Assembly: GCA_964522015.1 (NCBI GenBank) | Contig: CAZFST010000022.1 | Span: forward strand, 1-64,000 | Source of the DNA: QQWI01 sp964522015 | GTDB lineage: Bacteria; Bacillota; Clostridia; Peptostreptococcales; Acidaminobacteraceae | Direction: 5' to 3' | DNA length: 64,000 nucleotides | Part shown: piece by piece, positions 17,956-26,265 of the stretch | Layout of the letters: each line of letters starts with the position of its first letter | Numbering within the stretch: position 1 is the first letter of the stretch | Position numbers and translations under genes: made by a program | The notes under the pieces: model-generated | The model's database searches: none | The model's input: only the letters and a program-made list of their open reading frames with translations | What the model was told of the DNA's origin: nothing

Positions 17956-17984
17956 ATATTAATACCGAATGTTCGGTATGTAAA
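17956..17984 (-). promoter_or_regulatory. Leftward promoter with an 18-bp operator palindrome as its spacer
   Basis: On the minus strand TTTACA (17979-17984) and TAATAT (17956-17961) are separated by 17 bases. These bases are almost exactly the perfect palindrome ATACCGAATGTTCGGTAT (17962-17979). A repressor bound there would close the promoter. The palindrome type is common for TetR regulators, and a TetR gene ends the rightward operon (29039). A TTGACA at 17918-17923 with a poor TAGCTT at 17941 may serve the rightward operon. The remaining bases of 17760-18094 hold no gene. Confidence 0.75.
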
Positions 17985-18094
17985 GTGTTAATTGTCAGAA
18001 GATTTATATTTTTTTCGCGTGGCACCAAGGCATTGAAACATCAGTGTCTTGAGAGAGGGTACAATCCAAATTCAATTAATAGGAGGAGTTTGTA

Positions 18095-19105
18095 ATGAAA
18101 ACAGCTATTATCGGCGCTGGTTCAATGGGACTTGTATTAGGAGCGTATATTTCAAAGGCAAATGAAAAAATCGATTTGGTTGATGTCAACAAAGAACATA
18201 TCCAAGCATTAAAAGAAAAAGGTGCAACGATTATCGGAAATGTAAATATGAAAGTCCCAGTTAATGCTATGACACCGGAGGAGTTGACTGGAAAGTACGA
18301 TTTAATATTCCTAATGACAAAGCAGCTGTTTAACAAGAGTATCATTGAAAGCTTAATACCGCATATGAAGAGTGATACTGTTGTCATCGCTATGCAAAAT
18401 GGTTTGCCTGAACCGTCCCTTGCTGAGATTTTAGGTGAAGACAGGGTTGTTGGCTGTGCAATTGGTTGGGGAGCGACCTATGTAAGCCCCGGAGTTTCGG
18501 AGCTGACATCTGAGACAGACAGTCTGACTTTTGAGATAGGAACAGTAAATGGAAAAAGGAATAGCAAAATCAATGAAATAAAGCGTCTTCTTGAACTGAT
18601 GGGACCAACAAAAATTGAAGAGAATTTCGCTGGAGCAAGATGGTCAAAGTTACTCATCAACGCTTCATTTAGCGGCATGTCAGCAGTACTAGGCTGCACG
18701 TTCGGAGAGGTTGCTGCGAACGAGAAAGGGCGCGTCTGTCTTCAAGGGATTATGAAAGAATTGATCGATGTATGCAAAGCTACGAATGTGAAGATTGAAC
18801 CCATTCAGAACAAAAATGCAGCGGCCTTGGTTGATTATAACAATGTCATTAAAAAAACTATTTCGAGGGCTATCATTCCTATAATGATTAAAAAACACAA
18901 AATGCTACGGGCTAGCATGCTACAGGACTTGGATCATGGAAGAAAGTGCGAAGTTGACTTTATTAATGGGGTCGTCTGCAAATATGGCAAGAAAGCTGGA
19001 GTACCAACCCCTTATAACGATAAGGTAGTCGAAATAGTACACTCTATTGAAGATGGGAAGCGCAAAAGTGCATTCGATAACTTGAAGCAATTTGAAAAGA
19101 TTTAG
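18095..19105 (+). CDS. PanE/ApbA-family 2-ketoacid reductase
   Basis: This 336-residue protein is like ketopantoate reductase. The NADP-binding GAGSMGLVLGAYIS loop is at residues 5-18. A central ARWSKLLINASFSGMSAVLGC segment carries the family's Lys and Asn, and the C-terminal domain has a CEVDFINGVVCKYGKK motif. Family members reduce a 2-keto acid to a 2-hydroxy acid or the reverse. In this operon, ahead of a 2-hydroxyacyl-CoA dehydratase, it may well make the 2-hydroxy acid that is later activated and dehydrated. A housekeeping role in pantothenate synthesis is less likely, given the operon. It has a strong AGGAGGAG site. Confidence 0.8.
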   Translation: MKTAIIGAGSMGLVLGAYISKANEKIDLVDVNKEHIQALKEKGATIIGNVNMKVPVNAMTPEELTGKYDLIFLMTKQLFNKSIIESLIPHMKSDTVVIAMQNGLPEPSLAEILGEDRVVGCAIGWGATYVSPGVSELTSETDSLTFEIGTVNGKRNSKINEIKRLLELMGPTKIEENFAGARWSKLLINASFSGMSAVLGCTFGEVAANEKGRVCLQGIMKELIDVCKATNVKIEPIQNKNAAALVDYNNVIKKTISRAIIPIMIKKHKMLRASMLQDLDHGRKCEVDFINGVVCKYGKKAGVPTPYNDKVVEIVHSIEDGKRKSAFDNLKQFEKI

Positions 19106-19169
19106 ACTAATCATGTAACCCTTGGGGTTTGGTTATATAAGTGATGATTTTAAAAAGAGGAGTTTTCGA

Positions 19170-20465
19170 ATGGGAAATTATAAAATGGAACTCACAAAAG
19201 ATGAATTGGATATATTGGCTGGAAAGCAGGGGGAGACCCTGCAAAAAGTAATGAAGACTGTCGTAATGTATGGAGAGGCCTTCGGGGCGAAAAGACTTGT
19301 ACCTGTAAAGCCTAATATTCATATGGTTGTTTCTTTTGGCATACCTTTGGCGGCACCGGTATTTAGAATGATGGATGATTTGATAAATGCAGGTATCAAG
19401 ATGGCACCTTTTACTGTCGATCCACGGCCCCTCGACTATGAGAATGTAAAGTGCAGTCCTGCTGAAAAATTCGTTTTCCATATGATGTATGCAAAGCAAA
19501 AGGATTATGAGGCACAACTAACGAAATTGGGACTGAAAGATCAAAATGCCTTTACTTGCACCTGCTATCTTCCTGAAGTAGGAAATACACCTAACAAAGG
19601 AGATGTATTATCCTGGTCGGAATCTTCAGCAGTAGTATATGCAAACTCAGTTCTTGGCGCTAAAACCAATAGAAATTCCGGTGTGATTGAGCTTCTAAGC
19701 GGTGTTGTAGGTAAAACTCCGGAATTCGGATTTTTGACGGAGGAAGGCAGAAAAGGAAAATGGCTTGTTGAGATAAAATCTCAAAAACTGCCGAATGCAC
19801 AGATTTTAGGCAGCGCGATTGGGATGAAGGTGATTGAAGAAGTTCCGTATATTATAGGTCTGGATAAGCTTTTTTCTGGTATGGAAAAGGAGCAAATAAA
19901 CGATTACCTAAAAGATATGGGTGCGGCGACAGCCTCAAACGGGGCAGTTGGACTTTACCATGTTGATGGCGTTACTCCTGAGGCAGTAGATATGGGGAAA
20001 ACGCTTTTAGCAGAAGGATATAAGACCTATCTCATTGATGAAAAGGAATTAGAAAGAGTCTATGAATCGTACCCGATAATATGGAAAGATAATAATGCAA
20101 GCCCCAAGATTTGCTTTATTGGGTGCCCCCAATTGTCTATCAATCAGCTGTACCAATGGACTGATAAAATTAGCAGTGAGCTGAAAAGTCAAAACAGAGA
20201 AAAAGTCAAAATCAGAACAATACTCTGCGCAGCGCCGGATGTCATAGAAAAATTCAAAAAAGATCGTGAAGCATATACTAAACTGATTGGGACGGGGGCA
20301 AACCTGACTTACATTTGTCCTTTGATGTACATGAATAACCCTTTGTGTTCGAAGAAACCGGTTATAACCAATTCCAATAAACTTAGGACATATACATCTT
20401 CTCGATTCTATACGGATGATGAGATTTTACAAAAAATTGTTAAAGGGGGTAGGGCCTCAAGATGA
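19170..20465 (+). CDS. Aconitase X large (catalytic) subunit, DUF521
   Basis: This 431-residue protein belongs to the aconitase X family. Recognisable pieces are LTKDELDILAGKQGETLQKVMKTVV, a GIPLAAP stretch, TCTCYLPEVGN and WSESSAVVYANSVLGAKTNR, and a C-terminal FIGCPQLS. The Cys residues in TCTCY, FIGC and CPLMYM would hold the Fe-S cluster. Known members dehydrate phosphomevalonate in archaea or cis-3-hydroxyproline in bacteria. Here the neighbours point to neither, so the substrate may be new. The start at 19170 has AGAGGAG upstream; a TTG at 19122 is much weaker. It overlaps the small subunit gene by 4 bases. Confidence 0.85.
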   Translation: MGNYKMELTKDELDILAGKQGETLQKVMKTVVMYGEAFGAKRLVPVKPNIHMVVSFGIPLAAPVFRMMDDLINAGIKMAPFTVDPRPLDYENVKCSPAEKFVFHMMYAKQKDYEAQLTKLGLKDQNAFTCTCYLPEVGNTPNKGDVLSWSESSAVVYANSVLGAKTNRNSGVIELLSGVVGKTPEFGFLTEEGRKGKWLVEIKSQKLPNAQILGSAIGMKVIEEVPYIIGLDKLFSGMEKEQINDYLKDMGAATASNGAVGLYHVDGVTPEAVDMGKTLLAEGYKTYLIDEKELERVYESYPIIWKDNNASPKICFIGCPQLSINQLYQWTDKISSELKSQNREKVKIRTILCAAPDVIEKFKKDREAYTKLIGTGANLTYICPLMYMNNPLCSKKPVITNSNKLRTYTSSRFYTDDEILQKIVKGGRASR

Positions 20466-20914
20466 AAAAAACATTTAAGGGCAGAGTCGTTCTAGGTGGG
20501 AACATCTTAGGAGAAGCTTTAGTGACCAGGGCTGGGCTGAATGTACTTGCTTCATTTCAAAAGAGTGCTATGAAGAAATCGAAGGTAGCAGTTTGCTCAG
20601 ATCAGAACAATAAGGATATTTTTGGTAAGGTCATGACAGACAAAATAATATGCCTTCCTCAATCCATAGGATCAACTACAGGTGGCATTGTACTTCAGGC
20701 GGGTGCGGCTTGTGGGATGTCTCCAAAGGCAATGCTCTTTTCAGAGCACATAGACACTCTGGCAGGAGCAGGAATCATCTTGACTGATGTTTGGGAGAAT
20801 ATAAGAATCGTAACCGTGGACCAATTGGGACCGGAGTTTCTTAAATTTGTGGAAACGGGATATTCGATTGAGATTAAAGAGGATGGAACAGTAATTATTG
20901 ATGACGGAAAGTAG
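20462..20914 (+). CDS. Aconitase X small (swivel) subunit, DUF126
   Basis: This 150-residue protein is the swivel domain partner of aconitase X. The family features GRVVLGGNILGEALVT, the GSTTGGIVLQAGAACGMSPKAM segment (with the conserved Ser-Thr-Thr-Gly) and FVETGYSIEIKEDGTVIIDD are visible. It completes the active site with the large subunit, whose gene it overlaps by 4 bases. The two must be translated together. Confidence 0.88.
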   Translation: MKKTFKGRVVLGGNILGEALVTRAGLNVLASFQKSAMKKSKVAVCSDQNNKDIFGKVMTDKIICLPQSIGSTTGGIVLQAGAACGMSPKAMLFSEHIDTLAGAGIILTDVWENIRIVTVDQLGPEFLKFVETGYSIEIKEDGTVIIDDGK

Positions 20915-20945
20915 GATGTTAATCGATATGGAGAGGGCAATCAGA

Positions 20946-21725
20946 ATGGAAAATAAATCTAAAGTTATTGCAGTTACAGGAAAAGGTGGCGTTGGAAAAA
21001 CTTCGATTTCTGCATCAATTGTCAAAACACTGGTCAATGCCTTCCCCGATGCAAAAATTCTTGCGATAGATGCAGACCCTGCAGTTGGCCTTTCAACAGC
21101 TCTCGGAATAGAGCCCTCCATGACAATCGATAATATTCGAGAGGAGATCATCAAGAATGTTGAAGATGGAAATTCAAAAGATGCAATAGAATTATTAGGT
21201 CAGGCTCGGTTTCGTATATTTGATGCGATCGTCGAAAAAGATGGATTTGCCTTTATTGCCATTGGTCGCCCTGAATCAGAAGGGTGCTATTGCAAAGTGA
21301 ATTCGTATTTGAAAGAAGTGATTAGTATCTTATCCAATGAGTTTGACTACGTTGTTATTGACGGCGAGGCTGGTATTGAGCAAATAAACCGCCGTGTTAT
21401 GGACAAAGTCAGCCATTTGGTACTCGTTACAGACCCCAGTAAGAAAGGGACCCAGGCAATTCAGACCATTAAAAATGTAGCAGATAAACTGGTGATGTTT
21501 GATGAGGTAGGCGTGATCGTAAACCGTTTATCAGACCCAACACATGAAGCGTATATCGATGTCGGCGATATTCCGGTTTTATCATACATAGGGGATGATA
21601 ATAATCTAGCTATGTTTGACGTTCAGGGTAAAAACATATTTAGTCTACCGGATCATTCAAATGTTGTCGTCGGGGCGATGGAAGCTCTTAAAAAAATGAG
21701 AATCTTAATAGAGGGACATTTATGA
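20946..21725 (+). CDS. CooC-like nickel/metallocluster maturation ATPase
   Basis: This 259-residue P-loop ATPase is of the ParA/MinD class. The deviant Walker A motif GKGGVGKTSISASI lies near the start, followed by ILAIDADPAVGLSTALG. The GRPESEGCYCKVNSYLK segment gives the CxC pair that CooC uses to bind nickel or zinc. YVVIDGEAGIEQINRR follows. CooC loads Ni into CO dehydrogenase in an ATP-dependent way, yet no CO dehydrogenase gene is in the window. It may instead serve the acetyl-CoA-synthase-like protein at 25464 or the dehydratase. The start at 20946 has GAGAGGG upstream. It overlaps the next gene by 4 bases. Confidence 0.85.
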   Translation: MENKSKVIAVTGKGGVGKTSISASIVKTLVNAFPDAKILAIDADPAVGLSTALGIEPSMTIDNIREEIIKNVEDGNSKDAIELLGQARFRIFDAIVEKDGFAFIAIGRPESEGCYCKVNSYLKEVISILSNEFDYVVIDGEAGIEQINRRVMDKVSHLVLVTDPSKKGTQAIQTIKNVADKLVMFDEVGVIVNRLSDPTHEAYIDVGDIPVLSYIGDDNNLAMFDVQGKNIFSLPDHSNVVVGAMEALKKMRILIEGHL

Positions 21726-22921
21726 AAGATTTGAAGCATATAATCTATTTTGAGGGTTTGCTTGATGAAGCAAATAATCAACTGGTACGGCAAGCAAAAG
21801 ACGAAGGAAAACGAGCGCTGGGGTATACCTGCTTTCATATGCCGGAGGTACTCTTAAACCTAGACAATTGTTTTTCGCTGCGCATGCGTGCTCCGAAAAC
21901 AGGGTCCATGGAAATTGCCACATACTACATGTCCAACTACACCTGCGAGTTTTGCAGAGCAATCGTGGAAAGAGCCTTTGAAGGCGGATACAATTTTCTC
22001 GATGCCATTGCTGGCGTTGATGCTTGTGCGGTGATGAATCGTGCGATGGAGAACATAGAAGTATTAAATCTGATCCCCAATAAGAATTTTTTTGTATCCC
22101 ATATCGATGTTCCGTATAAAGTGAATGAAGATTCAGTAGAGCACTATGTGCAACAAATTGAATTGAAGGTGTTGAACAAGCTAAAAGAGAACTTTGGCAT
22201 CGATGTCTCTGAGGAAGCAATGAAAAAAGCAGTTGAGATCCATAACGAAGTCTGTGCGCTTATAACAGAAATAGGTGAATTCAGAAAAGAAGACAATCCA
22301 CGAATTACCGGATACGAATTTCACATATTGACTCTAGTGACGTATGTATGTCCAAAGTATCTGATCTTAAATAAGCTTCGTGAAACCTTGGAAGAAATAA
22401 AACTACGAGAATCAGACGCGAAAAAGAAGTTTAGGGCAAAGGTAGTTCTTATTGGTAGTGAGATTGATGATCCGGAATTAATCAAGCTGATTGAGGATGC
22501 TGGAGCACTGGTTGTAGCAGATAGATACTGTTTTGGTTCATTCCCGGGTCGACAAGAGATCATATTGAGAGAGAATGAAGGCGTATTATCCTCTATTTGC
22601 AGGCAGTACTTGGAACAGAGCTTATGTCCTCGTTATGTCAGTCAGGAAAAGAAAGATCAAAGATGGGATTTTGCCGAGACCTTGTACAAGGATTATCACG
22701 CTGATGGGATTATCTACGAGCAAATCCAGTTTTGTGATTATTGGTGTTACGAACGGGCTTTAGCAAGTCATATAATGTCTGAAGAAAGAAATATTCCTGC
22801 ACTTTCCGTGGACCGTCCATATATGTCTAGAACCTCGGGACAGCTCAGAACACGGGTTCAGGCTTTTGTCGAAAGTCTTGAAATCAAAAAAATACAAAAA
22901 GACATGCAAAAAGGGGTATAG
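21722..22921 (+). CDS. 2-hydroxyacyl-CoA dehydratase, smaller subunit (HgdB/FldC-like)
   Basis: This 399-residue protein belongs to the HgdA/HgdB family. Its Cys residues in GYTCFHMPEVL, NYTCEFCRAIVE and GVDACAVMNR are placed as the ligands of the [4Fe-4S] cluster in these subunits. The later VLIGSEIDDPELIKLIEDAGALVVADRYCFGS segment is the family's C-terminal Rossmann-like part. The enzyme removes water from a 2-hydroxyacyl-CoA by a ketyl-radical mechanism after one-electron activation. It starts inside the end of the CooC-like gene, showing tight coupling. Confidence 0.88.
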   Translation: MKDLKHIIYFEGLLDEANNQLVRQAKDEGKRALGYTCFHMPEVLLNLDNCFSLRMRAPKTGSMEIATYYMSNYTCEFCRAIVERAFEGGYNFLDAIAGVDACAVMNRAMENIEVLNLIPNKNFFVSHIDVPYKVNEDSVEHYVQQIELKVLNKLKENFGIDVSEEAMKKAVEIHNEVCALITEIGEFRKEDNPRITGYEFHILTLVTYVCPKYLILNKLRETLEEIKLRESDAKKKFRAKVVLIGSEIDDPELIKLIEDAGALVVADRYCFGSFPGRQEIILRENEGVLSSICRQYLEQSLCPRYVSQEKKDQRWDFAETLYKDYHADGIIYEQIQFCDYWCYERALASHIMSEERNIPALSVDRPYMSRTSGQLRTRVQAFVESLEIKKIQKDMQKGV

Positions 22922-22925
22922 GAAT

Positions 22926-24485
22926 ATGAGTAAAAATTTAGGCAAGCTATATTCCGGGGAAATGGCGTTAAAACATAGGGAATGGAGAGGCTTTCGAGAT
23001 ACTTTTTACGATTTTGGAAGATGGCTCAAGTGTTGGGGTGGCGTCATGATGAATTTATCATTATCCTGCCCTACTCAATTGGTAAAGGGCTTGTTTCTAT
23101 ATCGATGGATGAGTACCTACCTTACTGTTCCTGCCTTTTTTGATAAGAATACTTTAGGATTACGGGGAGCAGAGCTTCGGATTTGCCATAAGCAGGTTTG
23201 GATGGAGGTTACTCATGCCACCAGTGTAGTCAAGACAATTCTAAAGGGGGATTCCGTCCTCAACGGCAATAGTAAGAAAGCAAAAGCACTCAGTGATAAG
23301 GTTGTCCTATTTGACGAAATGATGCCGATCCAAATCATGGCAGGCTTTCCGAATCTGATCGGTCTTCCTATACAATTGATCCCAATTTTCCTACCTTCGA
23401 TGATGGATCAGTTAAGCTCCATGCCATATATCGATGCTATTGAAAGCTATGGTTTGCCTGCAGATGTTTGTCCTTTGCCTGCTGCAGAAGCTGGGTGCGC
23501 GGTTGTTGGCGATTACCCTCGATTGGGCAAATGTTTTATCACAAGCAGTATGCCCTGTGATGGCAGTTGCATGTCGTCGTCCTTTCAGGATCGTTTTTTT
23601 AAACTCCCAACATACCCACTATCACCACCAGTTCGCTTCAACGAAGATGAAGTGCAGAGATATGCCGTTAAGGATCTTCAAGCAGCCATTCGATTTATTG
23701 AGGAACAGACCGGTGAGACCTTTGACTGGGATGCTTATTTTACCGTTATGAAGAGATATAATGCGGAAACGGAGCATTTACTTAACAAGTGGGAAATCAA
23801 CAAAACCCCATATCCTCAGGTAACCGGACCAGCCTTGACCATACACCGCATGTATGCGTTCCAGATCGCGGGAAGCTTGGATCCAAGGTTTCTGAAGAAT
23901 GATGAAGTTGTGTATAAAATGATGATGAAAAACTATGAGAAGGACAAGAAGAAATACGGGAAACTCGGCACCACCAAACATCGCCATAGAGCCTTGGTGT
24001 GGTCGTGTCCCGCACACTATTATGTGAATTTTTCTTTCTGGGCACAAGAATGTTGGGGTATTCAGGTTTTGATGGATATGGAATGCATGCTGTCCCATCA
24101 CATCTATAACACCGAAGATAAGGAAGCCACATTGATCGATCTGGCAAAATCTTATGAGCGTATGTCAATGCGAAGTAATACGAATGGTGGGCATGTAAAC
24201 GTTCTCGAAGAGTTATGGAAACAATGCAAGGCCTTTGATGCGAATATCGTTATCATGTACGGACATGTTTCTTGTAAAACCATGGCAGGTCTCAATGGTT
24301 TGTTTGAAGATCAGGCACGGGAAAGGGGCATTCATTTGATTTGGGTCGAGCACGACTTGATGGACCCACGTACGGTTTCGAGAAAAGAAATGAGAAATAA
24401 GGTCAATCGTTACATGCAGACCGTATTTCGTGAAGAACCCCTTGATGCAAGTTTGGTTGATTTTGAAGATGCGAGAGCGTGGTAG
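22926..24485 (+). CDS. 2-hydroxyacyl-CoA dehydratase, larger subunit (HgdA-like)
   Basis: This 519-residue protein is the second dehydratase subunit. It is longer than typical alpha subunits of about 400-480 residues, with an extended N-terminus of about 100 residues. Family features are GLPADVCPLPAAEAGCAVVGDYP, SSMPCDGSCMSSSFQDR (cluster Cys), and the late MYGHVSCKTMAGLNGLFEDQARERGIHLIWVEHDLMDPR segment. The ATG at 22926 lies 5 bases after the preceding stop. It forms the heterodimer with the 21722 product and is reduced by the activase encoded next. Confidence 0.87.
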   Translation: MSKNLGKLYSGEMALKHREWRGFRDTFYDFGRWLKCWGGVMMNLSLSCPTQLVKGLFLYRWMSTYLTVPAFFDKNTLGLRGAELRICHKQVWMEVTHATSVVKTILKGDSVLNGNSKKAKALSDKVVLFDEMMPIQIMAGFPNLIGLPIQLIPIFLPSMMDQLSSMPYIDAIESYGLPADVCPLPAAEAGCAVVGDYPRLGKCFITSSMPCDGSCMSSSFQDRFFKLPTYPLSPPVRFNEDEVQRYAVKDLQAAIRFIEEQTGETFDWDAYFTVMKRYNAETEHLLNKWEINKTPYPQVTGPALTIHRMYAFQIAGSLDPRFLKNDEVVYKMMMKNYEKDKKKYGKLGTTKHRHRALVWSCPAHYYVNFSFWAQECWGIQVLMDMECMLSHHIYNTEDKEATLIDLAKSYERMSMRSNTNGGHVNVLEELWKQCKAFDANIVIMYGHVSCKTMAGLNGLFEDQARERGIHLIWVEHDLMDPRTVSRKEMRNKVNRYMQTVFREEPLDASLVDFEDARAW

Positions 24486-24503
24486 CTTACAGAAGGAGAA
24501 TGG

Positions 24504-25307
24504 ATGATGAAGAAATTTTATGGTGGTTGTGATGTTGGCTCTACCTATACAAAGGTCGTTATATTGGACGAAAAAAGCAAAATCGTTGCAAGCAACACTA
24601 TCAGGAGCAAGATCAACTCGGAGGAAAGCGCGAAAGCAGGTCTTATGACGGCATTGTCACAAGCAGGACTTACAAGCATAAGTGACTTGAACTACCTGGT
24701 TGGCACAGGTTATGGAAGAAACAAGGTTCCCCAAGCTCATGAAAATATAAGTGAGATTAGCTGCCATGCTATGGGAGTTCATTTGACAGATCCTTCAGTG
24801 AAAGCGATTATTGATATTGGCGGGCAGGATGTAAAAGGCATTTCAGTTGACACAGATGGTACCGTGAAAAATTTTGCCATGAATGATAAGTGTGCAGCTG
24901 GCACAGGCCGTTTCTTCGAGTCTATGGCAAAGGCGTTTGAGCTTGAATTGCCGGAGTTTTGCGAGCTTTCCTTGAAAGCAAAGAATGTAATTCCAATCAC
25001 TGCTCAATGTACTGTTTTTGCGGAAAGTGAAGTGATTACACTTGCTGGAGAGGGAAAGCCTAAGGAAGAAATCGCTGCTGGAATTCAGTTTGCAGTTGCA
25101 AAGCGGTGTTTTGTTATGGCCAAAAAAGCTGGTGCAACAAGCTGCATAACATTAACGGGTGGATGTGCTAAAAACACAGGCTTAAAAAAAGCGATTGAGC
25201 ATGTGCTGAAAATAAAAGTCATAGACCTAAAAAATGATCCTCAATTGATGGGTGCGCTAGGCGCTGCAGAGTATGCCCGCCAAAAGGGTATAGCAAAGGA
25301 GATCTAA
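24504..25307 (+). CDS. 2-hydroxyacyl-CoA dehydratase activase (HgdC/FldI-like)
   Basis: This is a 267-residue ASKHA-fold ATPase. GCDVGSTYTKVVILD and DIGGQDVKGI form the nucleotide site. The Cys of NDKCAAGTGRF and the Cys of AQCTVFAESEVI are the two ligands per monomer that bridge one [4Fe-4S] cluster across the homodimer. TGGCAKNTG closes the fold. It uses ATP to push a low-potential electron into the dehydratase. An ATG at 24504 and another at 24507 are both possible. It sits 18 bases after the large dehydratase subunit. Confidence 0.92.
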   Translation: MMKKFYGGCDVGSTYTKVVILDEKSKIVASNTIRSKINSEESAKAGLMTALSQAGLTSISDLNYLVGTGYGRNKVPQAHENISEISCHAMGVHLTDPSVKAIIDIGGQDVKGISVDTDGTVKNFAMNDKCAAGTGRFFESMAKAFELELPEFCELSLKAKNVIPITAQCTVFAESEVITLAGEGKPKEEIAAGIQFAVAKRCFVMAKKAGATSCITLTGGCAKNTGLKKAIEHVLKIKVIDLKNDPQLMGALGAAEYARQKGIAKEI

Positions 25308-25308
25308 C

Positions 25309-25464
25309 ATGAATCTGATTTGGTTGTTGCTGATCATAGCGGTTGTGGCTTTTGTTCTATTGTTCACAATATATTTTTTCAATTTGGATATGAAGCTTGT
25401 TGCTGTCATATACCAAATGCTTGGCAAGCGCTTCGATAACGAAAAGAAGGAAACGAGTCTGTAA
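25309..25464 (+). CDS. 51-residue single-span membrane peptide
   Basis: A short open frame of 51 codons fits exactly between the activase and the next gene. Its TAA stop overlaps the following ATG (TAATG at 25462-25466), so it is translationally linked. Residues 3-25 (starting LIWLLLIIAVVAFVLL) form one membrane helix. The rest is a short basic tail ending KRFDNEKKETSL. An AGGAG site lies before the ATG. No family is recognised. In this setting it could anchor a complex of the pathway to the membrane. The tight packing is the main reason to think it real. Confidence 0.7.
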   Translation: MNLIWLLLIIAVVAFVLLFTIYFFNLDMKLVAVIYQMLGKRFDNEKKETSL

Positions 25465-26177
25465 TGGAACTTTATAACGGAATCATAGATGAGACTATGG
25501 ATTTGTTAGCTTCACATCCTTATCGCAGCATTTTGATCGATGGAGACCCAAAATGGGATATGTGCAGTAGTAATGAGGTAATACTGGCAAAAGATACATC
25601 ATTTGAATTAGGCGCTAACAAATTGACATCTGTGAATTACTCCTGTGTCACTACTTCAAAACAGCTGATTCCCAATGATGAGATACTGCTTTTGGGCCCT
25701 GATTTGACTGAAATAAAAGAAGATACCCCCTTTATAAGAATTGTTTTACTAAACATCAATGATCTCGAAGATGAAACTGCATATAACGTGATCAAAGACT
25801 TGGAATATATAAAGTATGATGTAATTCCCAAAGGATATATGATTAGGGCCTCAAGCTTTGATCATAGAGAGCAAGTCCGAGTCAGTCGGACTGCTGTTCA
25901 AAATGCAATAAATTTTAAGACAATTGGGAACATATACATCAAAAAATTAAAAGAAAACAAACTTGTAAACACGGTCCGCATCATATTTATAACAAAGGAC
26001 AGTCCGGAATTTGTAAGATTTATTGAACTCGCCAATAAAACAGTATCCTTAACAAAAACTTTGAATCAAGTGCTAAATAATATGAGTCTCGACTGTAATT
26101 CATGTCATTTGAAAATTGTATGTGATGAGGTTGAGGGTCTAAAAAAGATACACTTTGACAGCGCTCAGAAATTGTAA
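25464..26177 (+). CDS. Truncated acetyl-CoA synthase beta (CdhC/AcsB)-like protein
   Basis: This 237-residue protein resembles the middle part of acetyl-CoA synthase/decarbonylase beta subunits. LLLGPDLTEI is followed by hydrophobic strands, a VIKDLEYIKYDVIPKGYMIRA segment, an FDHREQVRVSR segment and IGNIYIKKLKENKLVNTVRI, which mirror the order in CdhC/AcsB. Those proteins then carry the Ni-Fe-S A-cluster domain. Here the protein ends with a short CNSCHLKIVC Cys cluster instead. So it lacks the catalytic A-cluster part and may be a binding or electron-transfer partner. With a CooC homologue in the same operon this is unlikely to be chance. The homology call is by pattern, not by a search. Confidence 0.6.
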   Translation: MELYNGIIDETMDLLASHPYRSILIDGDPKWDMCSSNEVILAKDTSFELGANKLTSVNYSCVTTSKQLIPNDEILLLGPDLTEIKEDTPFIRIVLLNINDLEDETAYNVIKDLEYIKYDVIPKGYMIRASSFDHREQVRVSRTAVQNAINFKTIGNIYIKKLKENKLVNTVRIIFITKDSPEFVRFIELANKTVSLTKTLNQVLNNMSLDCNSCHLKIVCDEVEGLKKIHFDSAQKL

Positions 26178-26265
26178 TAGTGCCATAGTAAGCAATGGAT
26201 TGCTTGAACCACCAAAATACAAGAGGGTGTAATTACTGGAGCATAGATTATAGGAGGATTAAGAA

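Noticed and set aside
22866..22925. Longer N-terminus for the large dehydratase subunit
   Set aside because: The 20 extra codons are the end of the preceding gene read in another frame; the ATG at 22926 is correctly placed after that gene's stop.
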